Shown piece by piece: positions 17,537 to 27,609 of a stretch of 49,685 nt of DNA (its first letter is position 1; each line of letters begins with the position of its first letter). Origin of the DNA: Candidatus Eiseniibacteriota bacterium. GTDB taxonomy: Bacteria; Eisenbacteria; RBG-16-71-46. Below the pieces are notes generated by a model. It was given only the letters and a program-made list of their open reading frames with translations, was not told the DNA's origin and ran no database searches. A program made the position numbers and the translations under genes. The stretch is taken from positions 1-49,685 of the forward strand of contig JADJLL010000035.1 in the NCBI GenBank assembly GCA_016710095.1, given 5' to 3'.

Positions 17537-19831
17537 ATGTCCCCGAGCAACGACGAAGAGCGCATTCGCGAACACATCCCGGCGTGGCGGCTGCTGATCG
17601 GCCCGCTCGCGACGCTGGCGTTCGCGCTCGCGCTGCACCTGCTGCGGGTGACCCCCTCGACGCTGCCCAATCCCGGCGTGCTGTTCTCGCTCGCGGTCGT
17701 GTGGTCGGCGTACCTCGGTGGTGTGCTGCCGGGCCTGCTCAGCGCGTTGGTCAGCGTCGCGTTCGTGACGTGGTTCCACTCCGAGCACACGTGGCCGCTC
17801 ACGTTCCACGAGGACGATTTCCGGCGGCTGCCCACCACGTACCTGACGCTGCCCGCGCTCGCCGTGCTCGTCGGCATCCTGCAGGCGCGCAAGAACGCGG
17901 CGCTGCACCAGGCCGCGCTCTCGACCGCCGCCGCGCGCTTCCAGGAGATCTTCCAGCGCGCGGGTGACGCGATCTTCGTGGCCGATCCCGACGGCCGCTA
18001 CCGCAACGTCAACAAGCGCGCGTGCGAGCTGACCGGCTACACCGAGGCCGAACTGCTGCAGATGCGCATGGGCGACGTGCTCGCGCCCGGCGACCTGCAG
18101 CGCCAGCCGTTCCGGATCGCGGAGCTCAACCAGCGCCGCACGATGCGCACCGAGCGGCGGTTCCGCCGCAAGGACGGCACGCAGTTCACGGGCGAGATCT
18201 CCGCGAGCATGACGCCCGAGGGCCAGCTGCTCGGAGTCGTGCGCGACGTGACCGCGCACCACGACGCGATGGAGAAGCTGCGCGAGGCGCTCTCGCTGCA
18301 GCAGGCGACGATCGAGTCGGCGACCGACGGCATTCTCGTCGTGGACATGAACGGACGCTGGGTCGGCTTCAACCGCCGCTTCCTCGACATGTGGCGCATT
18401 CCGCCCGAGCTCGCGAACCTCGGCGACGACGCGCGCGTGCTCGCGCACGTGCGCGGCATGCTCGAGGACCCGAAGGGATTCCTCGGCAAGGTCGAGGAGC
18501 TGTACCAGCACCCGGAGGCGTCGAGCTTCGACGAGCTGCAGTTCAAGGACGGCCGGATGTTCGAGCGCTACTCGCTGCCGCAGATGCTCGACGGCCGGCC
18601 CGTCGGCCGCGTGTGGAGCTTCCGCGACGTGACGGACGTGCGCCGCCAGGCGATCGCGATGCGCGACACCGAGCGCCGCTGGCAGCAGACGCAGAAGCTC
18701 GAGGCGCTCGGCCGGCTCGCCGGCGGCGTGGCGCACGACTTCAACAACATGCTGCTCGCGATCCTCGGCGAGGCCGAGCTGCTCAAGCTCGCGCTGCCCG
18801 AGGACTCGCCGCACCGCGAGTCGGTCGAGAACATGCGCAACGCCGCCACGCGCAGCGCCGCGCTCACGCGCCAGCTGCTCGCGTTCGGCCGCCGCCAGCG
18901 CATCGAGCCGCGCGAGATCGACCTGTCCTCGCTCCTGCTCGAGCTCGAGCCGCTCATGCGCCGCATCGTGAGCGTGCGCACGCGGCTCGTGCTCGACGTG
19001 CCGCCGCGCGGCGAAGGCCCGCGCGTGGTCGCCGACCCGGGCCAGCTCGAGCAGGCGGTCCTCAACCTGGTCGTGAACGGCAGCGACGCGATGCCGGACG
19101 GCGGCGACCTGTTCGTGCAACTGCGGTGCGAGAGCATCTCGCCCGAAGCCGTCGTCGTGCGCGGCGCGCGCGGGTCCGGTCCGCACGCGGTCATCGAGGT
19201 GCGCGACACGGGGCTCGGCATTCCCGACGACGTGCGCCCGCACCTGTTCGAGCCGTTCTTCACGACGAAGGACTCGGGCAAGGGCACGGGGCTCGGACTC
19301 GCGACCGTGTACGCCGCGGTCGAGCAGGCGGGCGGCTTCATCGAAGTGGACTCCGCCGAGCTTCGCGGCAGCACGTTCCGCGTGGCCCTGCCGGTCGCGC
19401 CGATCATGCCGAAGGAGCCCGAGGTGTTCGAGCCGAAGCCCTCGGTCGACGCCGGCGCGATCCGCGCGACGCTGCTCGTGGCGGAGGACGAACCGCTCGT
19501 GCGCCAGTTCGTGTGCGCGACGCTGCGCCGGCTCGGCTGCGACGTGCTCGAGGCCGAGAGCGGCGAGCAGGCGCTTACGCTGTCGCGCGCGCACACGGGA
19601 CGCATCGACCTGCTGCTGAGCGACGTCATCATGCCGGGCATGACCGGGCCGGAGCTGGCGACGCAGCTGCTGCGCGAACGCGCGGACGTGCGCGTGCTGC
19701 TCATGTCGGGCTATCCCGGCGACGAGCTGCCGCTGCCGCAGGGTGACGGGCCGGTGTTCCCGCTGCTCGCGAAGCCGTTCGGCGGCGACGCGCTCGAACA
19801 GCGGCTGCGCGAGCTGCTCGCCGGAGCCTGA
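17537..19831 (+). CDS. Membrane hybrid sensor histidine kinase (PAS-PAS-HisKA-HATPase-REC)
   Basis: 764 residues. The N-terminal 120 residues contain about four hydrophobic helices (LLIGPLATLAFALALHLL, VLFSLAVVWSAYLGGVLPGL and others), resembling the DUF4118/KdpD membrane module. Two PAS domains follow (about 133-255 and 260-375; first AGDAIFVADPDGRYRNVNK, second SATDGILVVDMNGRWVGFNR). The dimerisation helix has the phospho-accepting His400 in GGVAHDFNNML, then the ATPase with NLVVNGSDAM, DTGLGIPD and GKGTGLGLATVY. A C-terminal receiver carries Asp696 in LLSDVIMPGMTG and a conserved Lys in LLAKPF. No response regulator with a DNA-binding domain lies nearby, so its output is unknown. It converges with pyk with only five bases between stops. 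Confidence 0.93.
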   Translation: MSPSNDEERIREHIPAWRLLIGPLATLAFALALHLLRVTPSTLPNPGVLFSLAVVWSAYLGGVLPGLLSALVSVAFVTWFHSEHTWPLTFHEDDFRRLPTTYLTLPALAVLVGILQARKNAALHQAALSTAAARFQEIFQRAGDAIFVADPDGRYRNVNKRACELTGYTEAELLQMRMGDVLAPGDLQRQPFRIAELNQRRTMRTERRFRRKDGTQFTGEISASMTPEGQLLGVVRDVTAHHDAMEKLREALSLQQATIESATDGILVVDMNGRWVGFNRRFLDMWRIPPELANLGDDARVLAHVRGMLEDPKGFLGKVEELYQHPEASSFDELQFKDGRMFERYSLPQMLDGRPVGRVWSFRDVTDVRRQAIAMRDTERRWQQTQKLEALGRLAGGVAHDFNNMLLAILGEAELLKLALPEDSPHRESVENMRNAATRSAALTRQLLAFGRRQRIEPREIDLSSLLLELEPLMRRIVSVRTRLVLDVPPRGEGPRVVADPGQLEQAVLNLVVNGSDAMPDGGDLFVQLRCESISPEAVVVRGARGSGPHAVIEVRDTGLGIPDDVRPHLFEPFFTTKDSGKGTGLGLATVYAAVEQAGGFIEVDSAELRGSTFRVALPVAPIMPKEPEVFEPKPSVDAGAIRATLLVAEDEPLVRQFVCATLRRLGCDVLEAESGEQALTLSRAHTGRIDLLLSDVIMPGMTGPELATQLLRERADVRVLLMSGYPGDELPLPQGDGPVFPLLAKPFGGDALEQRLRELLAGA

Positions 19832-19836
19832 GCCGC

Positions 19837-21254
19837 CTACACCGCCGCGAGGCGGTGCACGCGAACCGTGTTCGTCGAGCCCGCGGCGCCCGGAGGCGTG
19901 CCGGCCACGATCACCACGAACTCGCCGATCTCGCCGCGCTCGAGCGCGAGCAGCGACCAGTCCACCTGCTTCACGAGTTCGTCGGTGTTGTCCGGGTGCG
20001 GCACGATGAACGTCTCGATGCCCCACTGCAGCGCGAGCTGGCTGCGCACGGCGGGCGTGGACGTGAACGCGAGAAGGGGAATCCGCGAGCGGTGACGCGA
20101 CACGCGCCGCGCCGACGAGCCGACTCCGTGAACGCGACCAGCGCGCGCGCCTGCGTGTCCGCGGCGATGTGCACCGCGGCCGCGGCGATCGCGTCGCCGC
20201 GTGAGGCCGCCGGTCCCGGCACGGGCGGCAGCGCCGCGAGCGATTCGTCTTCGACCGCGGAGATGATGCGCGCCATGGTCTCGACCGTCTCGATCGGGTA
20301 CTGGCCCACGCTCGTCTCGCCCGAGAGCATCACGGCGTCGGTGCCGTCGAGGATGGCGTTCGCCACGTCGGAGGCTTCGGCGCGCGTCGGGCGCGAGTGC
20401 GTGATCATGGACTCGAGCATCTGCGTGGCCACGATCACCGGCCGCGCGTACTTGCGCGCGAGCGCGACCGCGCGCTTCTGGACGAGCGGCACCTGCTCGA
20501 GCGGGATCTCCACGCCCAAGTCGCCGCGCGCGACCATGAGTCCGTCGAACGCCTCGACGATCGCCTCGAGATGCTCGACCGCTTCGGGCTTCTCGATCTT
20601 GGCGATCACCGGCAGGCGCGCGCGGAACTCGTCCATGATCGCGTGCACTTCGTGGATGTCGTCGGGCGAGCGCACGAACGAGAGCGCGATCAGGTCCACG
20701 CGCAGGCTCATCGCGAAGCGCAGGTCCTCGCGGTCCTTCTCGCTCATGCTCGGTGCGCTCACGCGCACGCCGGGCAGGTTGATGCCCTTGTGGTTCGAGA
20801 TGCGGCCGCCTTCGATCACCTTGCAGCGCACGCGCGTGCCGTCGGTGTGCTCGACGACGAGCTTCACGTTGCCGTCGTCGATGAGCACGCAGTCGCCGGC
20901 CTTCACGTCGGTCGCGAGGTGTTCGTACGTCGTGCTCGCCATCGCGGCGGTGCCCGGCACGCCGGGCTGCGTCGTGATGGTGAACGTCGCTCCGGCTTCG
21001 AGCACTTCGGCGCCGTTCACGAAGTCGCCGAGCCGGATCTTCGGACCCTGCAGGTCCACGAGGATGCCGACGGCGCGGCCGGACTCGTCGGACGCGCGGC
21101 GCACGTGTTCGTAGACCGCGGCGTGGTCCGCGCGAGAGCCGTGGGAGAGATTCAGGCGCGCGACGTCCATGCCCGCCTTCACGAGGGCGGTGATCGCCTC
21201 GAAGGTGTGGGTCGCGGGCCCCAGCGTGCAGACGATCTTCGCTCGTCGGTTCAT
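19837..21254 (-). CDS. pyk: Pyruvate kinase (one frameshift)
   Basis: About 472 residues from ATG 21252-21254, read across one -1 shift at about 20120. Intact motifs are RRAKIVCTLGPATHT, ARLNLSHGSRADH, VDLQGPKIRLGDF, VIAKIEKPEAVEHLEAI (catalytic Lys), VARGDLGVEIPLEQVP (metal ligands) and ATQMLESMITHSRPTRAEASD. After ALVAFTES the frame is lost; adding one C to the plus-strand run at 20120-20121 restores the C-terminal domain (GSSARRVSRHRSRIPLLAFT) through to NTVRVHRLAAV. The enzyme makes pyruvate and ATP from PEP. It lies downstream of three tRNAs on the same strand and could be co-transcribed with them. I read the shift as an assembly error, because both halves are well conserved. Confidence 0.92.
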
Positions 21255-21321
21255 GGGCGGGAGTATCGGCTCGCGCGTCCGCGGCCGAGAGGCCCGGATC
21301 GGGGCCGGAAGGAGGGAAAGA

Positions 21322-21398
21322 TGGGGTGGATGACGGGGTTTGAACCCGCGACCCCCGGGACCACAACCCGGTGCTCTGCCAGCTGAGCTACATCCACC
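21322..21398 (-). tRNA. tRNA-His (GTG)
   Basis: On the minus strand, acceptor GTGGATG/CATCCAC with the extra 5' G(-1) opposite discriminator C, the hallmark of tRNA-His. Anticodon arm CCGGG-TTGTGGT-CCCGG with anticodon GTG. The CCA is encoded (plus-strand TGG at 21322-21324). Confidence 0.95.
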
Positions 21399-21436
21399 AC
21401 CACTCGTCGTATCCGGCCGCGCCGACGGCGCGACGC

Positions 21437-21513
<77 letters not shown>

Positions 21514-21635
21514 TGACCGGCAGTCACGAGCGCCTCCCGAAACGGGGCGGACGTTCGGCCTGCCGGGTTATTTCCGCTGTCTTTCGGCTGCATGCCGCGA
21601 TCCGGTGGCCTGCGATCCAAGAGACGGCGGGAAGC

Positions 21636-21712
<77 letters not shown>

Positions 21713-21739
21713 ATGCATGGTGCTTCGAATCGGGCGCGC

Positions 21740-21769
21740 AGAATAGTGGGCGAGGCGCGAACGAGTCAA
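21740..21769 (-). promoter_or_regulatory. Promoter of the Pro-Arg-His tRNA cluster
   Basis: On the minus strand, TTGACT (plus 21764-21769), an 18-base spacer and TATTCT (plus 21740-21745), with the tRNA-Pro 5' end 28 bases downstream. Good sigma-70-like match. Confidence 0.6.
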
Positions 21770-21807
21770 ACGAACCCGCGAATCATGCGGCTTTCGCGAG
21801 TCTTTGC

Positions 21808-21836
21808 TTGGGACTGACCGTCGCAGGCGGTAGATT
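21808..21836 (+). promoter_or_regulatory. Candidate promoter of ssb
   Basis: TTGGGA (21808-21813), a 17-base spacer and TAGATT (21831-21836). The predicted leader to ATG 21911 is about 68 bases and ends with GGAG at 21901-21904. Confidence 0.5.
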
Positions 21837-21910
21837 GCGGCCCAAGCAACAGACCCCCGCCCATCGGGCCCCCGCCTTCCTCACCCCGGGCCCCCAACAC
21901 GGAGCTTTCC

Positions 21911-22372
21911 ATGAGCCTCAACAAGGTCATTCTGCTCGGCCGTCTCGGTCGTGATCCCGAGATCCGCTACACGCAGAGCCAGCTCACCATCGCCAACCTG
22001 AACATCGCGACGGACGAACGTCGCCCGGACGGCAACGGCGGCTGGAAGCAGGAAACCGAGTGGCACCGCGTGGTGCTGTTCGGCAAGCAGGCCGATCTCG
22101 CGAAGCAGTACCTGACCAAGGGCCGCGAAGTCCTCATCGAGGGTTCGCTGCGCACGCGTCAGTGGCAGGACCAGCAGGGCCAGAAGCGCTACTCGACCGA
22201 GATCGTCGCGCAGAACATGCGCTTCGTCGGTGGTCGCGGCGGCGCGGGTGGCCCGGGTGGTGGCGGCGGTTTCGACCGCGGCCAGGACGACTTCGGTGGC
22301 GCGCCGGTCGGCGCGGACACCGGCGGCATGGACGACTTCGGCGGCGCGCCGGACGACGACATCCCGTTTTGA
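21911..22372 (+). CDS. ssb: Single-stranded DNA-binding protein
   Basis: 153 residues. The OB fold is clear: SLNKVILLGRLGRDPEIRYT, ANLNIATDERR, ETEWHRVVLFGKQADLAKQY and LIEGSLRTRQWQDQQGQKRY. A Gly-rich linker (GGRGGAGGPGGGGGF) leads to the acidic partner-binding tip DDDIPF, which recruits replication and repair proteins. Cytoplasmic, binds ssDNA as a tetramer in the family. The gene stands alone with its own promoter; the tmRNA gene begins 78 bases after the stop. Confidence 0.96.
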   Translation: MSLNKVILLGRLGRDPEIRYTQSQLTIANLNIATDERRPDGNGGWKQETEWHRVVLFGKQADLAKQYLTKGREVLIEGSLRTRQWQDQQGQKRYSTEIVAQNMRFVGGRGGAGGPGGGGGFDRGQDDFGGAPVGADTGGMDDFGGAPDDDIPF

Positions 22373-22450
22373 GCCACACCCCCGCGCGGCCCGGTTCACG
22401 CCGAATCGCACGGGGAAGCGCCGGCATCGAACGGCGAGTGGAAACCCATC

Positions 22451-22814
22451 GGGGGCGACAGGCTTCGACGGGGGACCTGAACCAACGAGTGCAAGCCGGG
22501 GCCCCATCAACCTCGTCAAAAAGTGTGGGAAAAACTCATCTGCCAACGAGCAGATGGCTCTCGCTGCCTAGTTAAAAACTAGACCCAGCGACGCCTTCCC
22601 GGTCCCTGCCTGTGGGAGCCGAAGCGGGCGCCAGATAAACACAGGCTGGTCCAATGCGGCGGCCCGACCGCAGCGGACGAGATCTAACCGGGCTGGCGTG
22701 CAGCGATCCCGTCGGTTGGAGCAACGCGCGCGAGACTCAAATAGCCGACTACGCTTGTAGGACTCGTTGCGGACGGACTTTCGGACGCGGGTTCGATTCC
22801 CGCCGCCTCCACCA
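22451..22814 (+). ncRNA. ssrA: Transfer-messenger RNA (SsrA)
   Basis: The 5' end GGGGGCGACAGGCTTCGACG and the 3' end GGTTCGATTCCCGCCGCCTCCACCA region form the tRNA-like domain (acceptor GGGGGCG/CGCCTCC, one G-U pair, CCA encoded). The tag reading frame can be read as GKNSSANEQMALAA ending in TAG at 22569-22571; the exact resume codon, probably GGG near 22527, is inferred. The ALAA terminus is the usual protease degron. It works with SmpB (12729-13208). A T-rich terminator follows directly. Confidence 0.96.
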
Positions 22815-22822
22815 GTGACAAG

Positions 22823-22850
22823 ACCCCGACCGCCCGCGGTTGGGGTTTTT
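22823..22850 (+). terminator. Rho-independent terminator of tmRNA
   Basis: Stem ACCCCGACCG / CGGTTGGGGT with a short CCCG loop, followed by TTTTG, beginning eight bases after the CCA end. Confidence 0.8.
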
Positions 22851-23001
22851 GTTGGCCGCTCGCGCCGCTCACTCGCGGGTCATCGCGACGGCCGCCGCGC
22901 TTGCGCGAAACACACGAGAAGCAAACTCTCCCGAGCAGCGCCGCGCCGCTTCACGCCCTTCGCGCGCGGTCCCCGCTCTCGCACACTCAAAGGACAGAGC
23001 C

Positions 23002-25192
<2,191 letters not shown>

Positions 25193-25214
25193 AAGCTCGG
25201 GCCCTCCGGGCCGT

Positions 25215-25243
25215 CGGGGCCCGGGGGGAAACCCCGGACCCCG
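25215..25243 (+). terminator. GC-rich hairpin after katG
   Basis: CGGGG-CC-CGGGG pairs with CCCCG-GA-CCCCG around GGAAA, 22 bases after the katG stop. The rest of 25193-25382 is simple, GC-rich sequence with no gene I can support. Confidence 0.5.
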
Positions 25244-25382
25244 GCGGCCGGAGGGGCGGATCCCGCGGCTGCCGGCGGGCCGAGGGGTGGGTGCTCCCCG
25301 GAGGCTGGGGGAGGCCGACCGTCTGGCGTCGGCCGGTCGTCGGCGGCGTCGTTCCCCGGACGGTGCAAGCCGAACAAAGCGC

Positions 25383-25411
25383 TTGCCCCCATGGGGGCAG
25401 CCCTCTAGTCT
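25383..25411 (+). promoter_or_regulatory. Promoter of yggS overlapped by a perfect 16-bp palindrome
   Basis: TTGCCC (25383-25388), a 17-base spacer and TAGTCT (25406-25411); GTG 25422 follows only ten bases later, so the transcript would be nearly leaderless. The palindrome TGCCCCCATGGGGGCA (25384-25399) covers the -35 box and spacer and could be an operator. Confidence 0.5.
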
Positions 25412-25421
25412 CCCGCGTCCC

Positions 25422-26120
25422 GTGAAAACCACCCTCGCCACTCTGGCGGATCGGCTCGCCGACATCCGTGCCCGCATCGCGGCCGCGGCAGCCCGTTCGG
25501 CCCGACCCGCCGAGGCGGTCACGTTGGTGGCGGTCGTCAAGACGCTGCCGCCGGAAGTCGTTGCCGAAGCAGTGCGATTGGGCATCAAGGACCTCGGTGA
25601 GAACCGGGTCCAGGAAGCCCAGGCGCATCAGCTCGTGGTCGCCCGGGATGCCGCACGGTGGCATCTGATCGGCCACCTGCAGCGCAACAAGGCCGGCAAG
25701 GTTCCGGGCCTGTTCGACGTCGTGCACAGCGTGGACGACGGCGAGGTCGCCGTGGCGCTCGCGCGCCGCGCGCGCGAGGCCGGGCGCGTCCTGCCGGTGC
25801 TGATCGAGGTGAACGTGAGCGGTGAAGCCAGCAAGTTCGGCGCGCAGCCGGACGTGCTGGACGCGCTGCTCGAACAGGTCGCGTCGCTCGAAGGCCTGGA
25901 GCTGCGCGGACTGATGACGGTGCCGGAAGCGGTGGACCGGCCCGAGGACGCGCGCGCTGCGTTCGCGCGCCTTCGGGAACTGCGCGACGCGGGAGCGGCG
26001 CGACTGGCTCGACCGTTGCCGGAGCTGTCCATGGGCATGAGCGAGGACTTCGAGGTCGCCGTCGAGGAAGGCGCGACGTGGGTGCGAGTGGGCAGCGCAC
26101 TGTTCGGCGCGCGCGCGTAA
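25422..26120 (+). CDS. yggS: YggS/PROSC family pyridoxal-phosphate homeostasis protein
   Basis: 232 residues from GTG 25422. The PLP-binding TIM-barrel signature is complete: VTLVAVVKTLPPEVVAEAV (Schiff-base Lys), DLGENRVQEAQ, WHLIGHLQRNKAGKV, IEVNVSGEASKFG, LRGLMTVPE and ELSMGMSEDFEVAVEEGATWVRVG. It binds and delivers PLP without being an enzyme. The start is near the predicted transcription start and has no Shine-Dalgarno, consistent with leaderless translation. An in-frame upstream extension to 25287 crosses the promoter and is not family-like. It heads the yggS-yggT-yggU-PNP operon. Confidence 0.93.
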   Translation: MKTTLATLADRLADIRARIAAAAARSARPAEAVTLVAVVKTLPPEVVAEAVRLGIKDLGENRVQEAQAHQLVVARDAARWHLIGHLQRNKAGKVPGLFDVVHSVDDGEVAVALARRAREAGRVLPVLIEVNVSGEASKFGAQPDVLDALLEQVASLEGLELRGLMTVPEAVDRPEDARAAFARLRELRDAGAARLARPLPELSMGMSEDFEVAVEEGATWVRVGSALFGARA

Positions 26121-26130
26121 GGAGGCGGAC

Positions 26131-26433
26131 GTGTTCGTGATGGGCAACTTCGTCGGCATGCTGGCGAACATCCTCAGCTGGGTGCTGCAGCTGCTCCAGC
26201 TCGTGCTGATCGTGAACGCGGTGCTGTCGTGGTTCCAGCCGCGCCCGGAGCATCCGATCCTCGACGTGATCGAGAACATCTCGCACGTGGTCTGCGCGCC
26301 GGTGCGGCGGATGTTCCCGACCGCGATGGGTGGGTTCGACTTCGCTCCGCTCGTGGTGCTGCTGGCGATTCAGTTCGTGGGAATGGGTTTCCTCGTGCCG
26401 ACGCTGCACGACATCGCTTATCGCATGCGATGA
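26131..26433 (+). CDS. yggT: YggT family membrane protein
   Basis: 100 residues from GTG 26131 with GGAGG at 26121-26125. Two hydrophobic stretches flank the family core LIVNAVLSWFQPRPEHPILD and VCAPVRRMFP. YggT-family proteins sit in the inner membrane and have been linked to osmotic and cell-envelope or septal functions, but the mechanism is unsettled. Placement directly after yggS is a widely conserved arrangement. It overlaps the DUF167 gene by ATGA. Confidence 0.9.
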   Translation: MFVMGNFVGMLANILSWVLQLLQLVLIVNAVLSWFQPRPEHPILDVIENISHVVCAPVRRMFPTAMGGFDFAPLVVLLAIQFVGMGFLVPTLHDIAYRMR

Positions 26434-26729
26434 GCACGCGGCTCGCCGTACGCGTGCAGCCGGGAGCGCGACGCAACGCGCTGGTGGACCGGCTCGCGAA
26501 CGGTGAGTGGAAGCTGGCGGTGAGCGCGCCGCCCGAGGACGGGCGCGCGAACGAAGCCGTGATCGAGTTGTTGGCGGAACTGCTCGGCGTGAAGCGCCGG
26601 CAGGTGGTGGTGACACGGGGCGCGTCGTCGCGCTCGAAGACGATCGAAGTGAGCGATCTCGACCCGGCGGTGGCCGAACAACGGCTCGGCGCGGCGCTCG
26701 AGGACGTGAAAGGTGACCATGGCGAGTGA
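26430..26729 (+). CDS. yggU: DUF167 family protein (YggU)
   Basis: 99 residues from ATG 26430. Family signature: RLAVRVQPGARRNAL, KLAVSAPPEDGRANEAVIEL, LLGVKRRQVVVTRGASSRSK. A small alpha/beta fold without assigned biochemical function, usually found with yggS and yggT. The last 11 bases overlap the PNP start, so it is probably translationally coupled. Confidence 0.92.
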   Translation: MSTRLAVRVQPGARRNALVDRLANGEWKLAVSAPPEDGRANEAVIELLAELLGVKRRQVVVTRGASSRSKTIEVSDLDPAVAEQRLGAALEDVKGDHGE

Positions 26730-27564
26730 GTATCTGGAGCACATCCGTGAAGCGGCGCTCTATGTGAAGTCGCGCACGAAGCTCGTGCCCGAGGTCGGCA
26801 TCATCCTCGGCACCGGCCTCGGCGATTTCGCGAACGCGCTGCAGGTGGACACGGTCGTGCACTACTCCGAGATCCCGCACTGGCCGCATTCGACCGTCGA
26901 GAGTCACGCGGGCGAGCTGCACATCGGCACGATCGGTGGGCGGCCCGTCGCGGTGATGAAGGGTCGCGTGCACTACTACGAAGGCTATGCGATGCAGCAG
27001 GTGGCGTTCCCCGTGCGCGTGCTCAAGGCGCTCGGGTGCCACACGCTCATCGTGACGAACGCCTGCGGCGGCATGAATCCCGACATGCCTCCCGGCACGA
27101 TCGTGGTCACCAAGGACCACATCAATCTCATGGGCGACAATCCGCTGCGCGGCGTCAACGACGACGAGCTCGGAGTGCGCTTCCCCGACATGAGCGAGCC
27201 CTATTCGCGCGTGCTGATCGAACTGGCCGAGCGAGTGGCGCGTGACGAGAAGATCGCGCTGCAACGCGGCGTGTTCGTCGCCGTCACGGGGCCGAACCTG
27301 GAAACGCCGGCGGAGTACCGGTTCCTGCGTGGAATCGGTGCGGACGTCGTGGGCATGTCGCTCGTGCCCGAGAATCTCGTGGCCGTGCACGGCGGACAGC
27401 GCGTGCTGGCCTTCAACGTGGTGACGGACGCCTGCCTGCCGGATGCGTTGCATCCGTGCGACATCGCGGCCGTGCTGGCGGTGGCCGCTCGCACCGCGCC
27501 GATCCTGCACCGCCTCTTGACCGGCGTGCTGGCGCGGCTCGACGAAGCGAAGCCGCAGGCTTAA
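26719..27564 (+). CDS. Purine nucleoside phosphorylase
   Basis: 281 residues from ATG 26719 (AAAGGTG at 26709-26715); GTG 26713 is a near alternative. Trimeric PNP (family 2) motifs: EVGIILGTGLGDFANAL, PHSTVESHAGELHIG, MKGRVHYYEGY, TLIVTNACGGMNPDMPPG, DHINLMGDNPL and VAVTGPNLETPAEYRFLRG. It phosphorolyses inosine or guanosine to the base and ribose-1-phosphate in purine salvage. The strict choice between inosine/guanosine PNP and a relaxed homologue cannot be made by eye. A small CGGCG-TTCA-CGCCG hairpin lies just after the stop. Confidence 0.93.
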   Translation: MASEYLEHIREAALYVKSRTKLVPEVGIILGTGLGDFANALQVDTVVHYSEIPHWPHSTVESHAGELHIGTIGGRPVAVMKGRVHYYEGYAMQQVAFPVRVLKALGCHTLIVTNACGGMNPDMPPGTIVVTKDHINLMGDNPLRGVNDDELGVRFPDMSEPYSRVLIELAERVARDEKIALQRGVFVAVTGPNLETPAEYRFLRGIGADVVGMSLVPENLVAVHGGQRVLAFNVVTDACLPDALHPCDIAAVLAVAARTAPILHRLLTGVLARLDEAKPQA

Positions 27565-27609
27565 GAGGGAACGGCGTTCACGCCGGCGATTCAAACGGAG
27601 GAAGTGATC

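Noticed and set aside
17363..20026. Long minus-strand open frame (887 codons) opposite the histidine kinase
   Set aside because: It is a shadow of strong GC3 bias in the kinase and rdgB genes on the plus strand; the translation is His/Arg/Ala-rich with no domain.
22449..22814. Coding frames through the tmRNA region
   Set aside because: The only meaningful frame is the tag peptide; the rest is tRNA-like and pseudoknot sequence.
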